8,316 bases of DNA from Candidatus Scatousia excrementipullorum (GTDB lineage Bacteria > Cyanobacteriota > Vampirovibrionia > Gastranaerophilales > Gastranaerophilaceae). The stretch covers positions 1 to 8,316 of the forward strand of contig JADIND010000195.1 in NCBI GenBank assembly GCA_017694215.1. The letters run 5' to 3'. The notes below the pieces were generated by a model. That model was not told where the DNA came from. It made no database searches and worked only from the letters and a program-made list of their open reading frames with translations. A program made the position numbers and the translations under genes. Positions 5,860-8,316 of this stretch are shown here, one piece after another (position 1 is the stretch's first letter; the number at the start of each line of letters is the position of its first letter).

Positions 5860-6840
5860 ATGGAGTCTTCAGATTTAGAAAAAAAATGTATAAAGTTTGT
5901 TGATTTTTGTGCAGGAATCGGGGGCGGCAGGCTCGGGATGCTTGAGGCGGGATTATCCAGTGCCGGATTCAGCGAAATTGATATGAAGGCTTCCGATACA
6001 TACAGGCTTTTTTACGGGGATTCAGAATGTAATTACGGGGATTTGATGGAGATTAATCCGGATAATCTGCCGGATTTTGATGTTTTAATCGCCGGGTTTC
6101 CATGTCAGACTTTCAGTATTGTCGGAAAAAGAGAGGGTTTTGAAGACTACCGCGGACAGGTTATTTACGGATTGTGTAAAATTTTGAAAAAGAAAAAAGT
6201 GCCTTATTTTATTCTGGAAAATGTTAAAGGTTTGGTTAACCACGATAAGGGCAGAACTTTTAAAAAAATTATTAATGAATTATCAGCTCTGGGATATTGC
6301 GTAAAATCAACAGTTCTGGATAGTTCCGATTTCGGAGTTCCGCAGATGAGAGAGAGAGTTTATATTGTCGGATATTTGAAAGATAATTTGAAAGAAGATT
6401 TTAATTTTCCTGCGGCTGTTCCTATGAAAAGTTTGAAGAATTATTTAATCGATGAAAGTGATGCTTGTTTGGATGTTAATGATAAAACTTTTCAAAAATA
6501 TTTGAATAACAAGTATAACAAAGGCAAATTTGATATAAATGAAATACTGAAACAGGATTATCTTGTGCTTGATACCCGACAGAGTGACCTGCGGTTGTAT
6601 AAAGATAAATGCCCGACACTCAGAACAGGCAGGCATGGTATTTTGTATGTTAAAGACGGAAAACTGAAAAAGCTGTCAGGTTTTGAAGCGTTGCTTTTGC
6701 AAGGATTTCCGCTTGAACTTGCAAGAAAAGCAAAAATGGCAAAAATAGCAAATAACAGATTGCTTTCTCAGGCAGGTAATGCTATGACTGTCAATGTAAT
6801 ACAGGCTATTGCAAAAAAATTAATGGAATGCTGCAAATAG
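5860..6840 (+). CDS. DNA (cytosine-5-)-methyltransferase of a type II restriction-modification system, predicted target GCGC
   Basis: 326 residues, close to M.HhaI-type length. It transfers methyl from S-adenosylmethionine to cytosine C5, protecting host DNA from the adjacent endonuclease. Motifs in order: I (FVDFCAGIGG, 13-22, cofactor binding), IV (GFPCQTFS, 79-86, catalytic Cys82), VI (ENV, 120-122, Glu120), VIII (QMRERVYIVG, 162-171), a target-recognition region of about 172-250, IX (around CPTLRT, 251-256) and X (GNAMTVNVI, 306-314). All key residues are present, so it should be active. Motif I has Cys17 where Phe or Tyr is more usual. ATG at 5860 is the only sensible start, since no alternative start codon falls before motif I. 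The GCGC prediction comes from the partner enzyme. The TAG stop overlaps the ribosome binding site of the endonuclease gene 11 bases downstream. Confidence 0.93.
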   Translation: MESSDLEKKCIKFVDFCAGIGGGRLGMLEAGLSSAGFSEIDMKASDTYRLFYGDSECNYGDLMEINPDNLPDFDVLIAGFPCQTFSIVGKREGFEDYRGQVIYGLCKILKKKKVPYFILENVKGLVNHDKGRTFKKIINELSALGYCVKSTVLDSSDFGVPQMRERVYIVGYLKDNLKEDFNFPAAVPMKSLKNYLIDESDACLDVNDKTFQKYLNNKYNKGKFDINEILKQDYLVLDTRQSDLRLYKDKCPTLRTGRHGILYVKDGKLKKLSGFEALLLQGFPLELARKAKMAKIANNRLLSQAGNAMTVNVIQAIAKKLMECCK

Positions 6841-6843
6841 GAG
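6839..6843 (+). promoter_or_regulatory. Ribosome binding site overlapping the methyltransferase stop codon
   Basis: AGGAG begins on the last two bases of the methyltransferase TAG and lies eight bases before the endonuclease ATG at 6852. Ribosomes ending the first gene would cover or free this site, so endonuclease translation may depend on methyltransferase translation. Confidence 0.65.
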
Positions 6844-6851
6844 AAGTTTAA

Positions 6852-7601
6852 ATGGTTGATTTAGTCAAAAAAGGTTCGGAAACCGCTAAAAACGGTTTTA
6901 AAAATGAACATATTGCGGCTGACAAATTTAATCACTGGCAGTTTGACGAAGATGCACGCCATTGGCTGGAGATAATGAATTATAATTTGGATGAAATTGA
7001 ATCAGTTGAAGCGGATGTTTTACACGGTTATAAAGCAGATATAAATCTAAAGGTTCAAATAAAGTTTAAACAATGTATTGATACGGAAAATATCCAGGTT
7101 AAGCTCGTTTCTAATAAAAGCGGGTTTAATCAGGTTGATAAAAGATGGTTGAAAAATTATCATGAATTGTGGAATTTCCCCGCTGATGTATATATGATTT
7201 TGCAGTATTTTACAGGTGAACTACCGCCTTATAAGGATGGTACCAGAGACAAGCGAAGAATGTTCTTTTCTGAAATGACTGATTCGGAGAGACAAATAAT
7301 ACTTGACTGGTTCAAGCAGAATAAGACTCTAATCCTTTCTGATATAATACGCGGCCGCGGTCAATTTAGTGCTGAGTGGGTTCTTGTTATACAGAATGTG
7401 GATAATCAATCAAGATGGGTTTTAAAAAATATTAATCAGGTATTGCAGCATTATTCGTCATCAGATGTGGTTTTCAGTCCCAGAGGTTCTTTGAATATAG
7501 GTCTTGTCGGTATGCAGAGGAAAGGCGGGGACGGCGGCAGAGATACCGCTAAAATGCTCCAGTTTAAACTTGACCCTTCTGAATTGTTTGAAATTGAATA
7601 A
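6852..7601 (+). CDS. Type II restriction endonuclease, HinP1I-like, predicted to cut GCGC
   Basis: 249 residues, matching the size of R.HinP1I as I recall it (about 247). Segments that recur in that enzyme from memory include GSETAKNGFKNE (8-19), NLDEI (45-49), IQVKLVSNK (81-89), TGELPPY (121-127), DKRRMF (133-138), RGRG (167-170), AEWVLV (174-179), VLQHY (197-201), SPRGS (209-213), QRKGGD (222-227) and MLQFK (235-239). The PD-(D/E)XK-type active site of HinP1I is described as SDX18QXK; here it is Asp63, then 18 residues, then Gln82-Val-Lys84, with Ala in place of the Ser before the Asp. The expected reaction is G/CGC cleavage leaving two-base 5' overhangs, probably as a monomer-fold MspI-like enzyme. 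No frameshift or truncation is seen. There is no separate controller (C) gene; lag may come from translational coupling. The neighbouring methyltransferase supports the assignment. Confidence 0.93.
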   Translation: MVDLVKKGSETAKNGFKNEHIAADKFNHWQFDEDARHWLEIMNYNLDEIESVEADVLHGYKADINLKVQIKFKQCIDTENIQVKLVSNKSGFNQVDKRWLKNYHELWNFPADVYMILQYFTGELPPYKDGTRDKRRMFFSEMTDSERQIILDWFKQNKTLILSDIIRGRGQFSAEWVLVIQNVDNQSRWVLKNINQVLQHYSSSDVVFSPRGSLNIGLVGMQRKGGDGGRDTAKMLQFKLDPSELFEIE

Positions 7602-7618
7602 CTGCAGTTTTGTAAACC

Positions 7619-7647
7619 TTGAAAAACTTTTGTATTCATGGTACTTT
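7619..7647 (+). promoter_or_regulatory. Possible gltX promoter
   Basis: TTGAAA (7619-7624) is followed after 17 bases by TACTTT (7642-7647), with TGG just upstream as an extended minus-10 element. The minus-10 is a poor match. It would give a leader of about 50 bases that contains a weak hairpin (CTGAAA at 7655-7660 with TTTCAG at 7669-7674). The 102-base gap holds no convincing terminator for the endonuclease gene. Confidence 0.4.
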
Positions 7648-7703
7648 TACAATGCTGAAAACGGTAAATTTCAGTAATCAAAAAGAAGAAAGAAGGATAT
7701 AAA

Positions 7704-8316
7704 ATGTCAGAAGTCAGAGTCAGAATAGCCCCGTCACCGAGCGGAAATTTGCACATCGGTACGGCAAGAACGGCTTTATTTAACTATTTGTTTGCGAAAA
7801 AAAATAACGGAAAATTTATTTTAAGAATTGAAGATACAGATGCAGAGCGTACAAGTCAGGCTTATATTGATAATACTTTTGACAGTCTGAAAGCACTCGG
7901 GCTTAATTGGGATGAAGGTCCGGATGTAGGCGGACCGTACGGCCCTTACACCCAGTCAGAAAGATTCGATATCTATCCGAAATATGTTCAGGAACTTATT
8001 GACAAGGGTTTTGCTTATGAATGCTTCTGCACGCCGGAAGAACTTGAGGCTGAAAAAGAAGAAGCTGCTAAGAATAAAAAACCTTATGTTTATACAAAAA
8101 AATGTGTTAATTTAACAGAAGAAGAAAAAGCTAAACTCCGTGCAGAAGGCAGAAAACCTGCAGTAAGGTTTAATATAGAAAAAGCACAAAAAGCTTTTCA
8201 TGATTCTTCAATTTTGAAATTTGATGACCTTGTAAAAGGCGAATTACATATGGATACATCTTTGCTCGGAGATTTTGTTATTTTCAAATCTAACGGTACT
8301 CCGACTTACAACTTTG
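7704..8316 (+). CDS. gltX: Glutamyl-tRNA synthetase, N-terminal part (runs off the window)
   Basis: 204 complete codons are present; the whole protein is usually about 470-490 residues. It charges tRNA-Glu with glutamate in the cytoplasm. The start is the ATG at 7704, six bases after AGAAGGA (7691-7697). The class I signature APSPSGNLHIGTARTALFNY (residues 9-28) has the HIGH-type motif as HIGT at 17-20, followed by RIEDTD (41-46) and GGPYGPYTQSER (76-87), all typical of bacterial GluRS. A zinc-type cluster is visible as Cys107-X-Cys109-X24-Cys134, with Asn136 where the fourth ligand (His in the E. coli enzyme) would be, so zinc binding may be lost or altered. The SLLGDFVIFKSNGTPTYNF segment near the end is also characteristic. 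The KMSKS loop and anticodon-binding domain lie beyond the window. Confidence 0.96.
   Translation, partial: MSEVRVRIAPSPSGNLHIGTARTALFNYLFAKKNNGKFILRIEDTDAERTSQAYIDNTFDSLKALGLNWDEGPDVGGPYGPYTQSERFDIYPKYVQELIDKGFAYECFCTPEELEAEKEEAAKNKKPYVYTKKCVNLTEEEKAKLRAEGRKPAVRFNIEKAQKAFHDSSILKFDDLVKGELHMDTSLLGDFVIFKSNGTPTYNF

Noticed and set aside
7606..7630. AGTTTT/AAAACT hairpin after the endonuclease gene as a terminator
   Set aside because: Six weak pairs, a loop of 11 and no real T run; not convincing.

Overview
This window is AT-rich, densely coding bacterial DNA with standard stop codons. It most resembles a Gram-negative member of the gut Melainabacteria (order Gastranaerophilales), a non-photosynthetic sister group of the cyanobacteria. 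That placement is an inference. It rests on prepilin-like proteins with an Ala-Phe-Thr-Leu-Ala-Glu processing site, a short 'SFAG' N-terminal motif on a secreted protein, a signal-peptide protein with a beta-rich C-terminus that looks like an outer-membrane protein, and near-consensus sigma70-type promoters. No 16S rRNA or other decisive marker is present.

Left part (1-977): the end of a cysteine-rich pilin-like protein, then a secreted lineage-type protein with a degenerate EF-hand pair and a Pro/His tail. It converges on the minus-strand block at a shared bidirectional terminator. Minus-strand block (1005-4956), in transcription order from right to left: a small ribbon-helix-helix regulator; a signal-peptide protein with a beta-rich C-terminus; a FtsB/DivIC-family division protein with a TTG start, coupled by a one-base stop/start overlap to a 529-residue TPR protein; and a secreted HExxH putative metalloprotease. 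Right part (5046-8316, plus strand): a complete prepilin-like protein, then a complete type II restriction-modification pair, then the start of gltX (glutamyl-tRNA synthetase), which runs off the window.

The restriction-modification pair is the most specific find. The endonuclease closely follows R.HinP1I as I remember that family, including the Asp-X18-Gln-X-Lys active site, so GCGC is the predicted target. The upstream gene is a full set of cytosine-5 methyltransferase motifs. Reading the whole window, I found no GCGC site although GCG occurs more than fifty times, which fits selection by such a system.

Promoters are unusually easy to read here. Five minus-35/minus-10 pairs lie at good spacing before genes and a sixth, weaker one before gltX. 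Two place the predicted transcription start at or within five bases of the ATG, with no ribosome binding site, which suggests leaderless or near-leaderless mRNAs. I saw no tRNA, rRNA, CRISPR array, insertion sequence or integrase, and no gene-free stretch above 300 bases.
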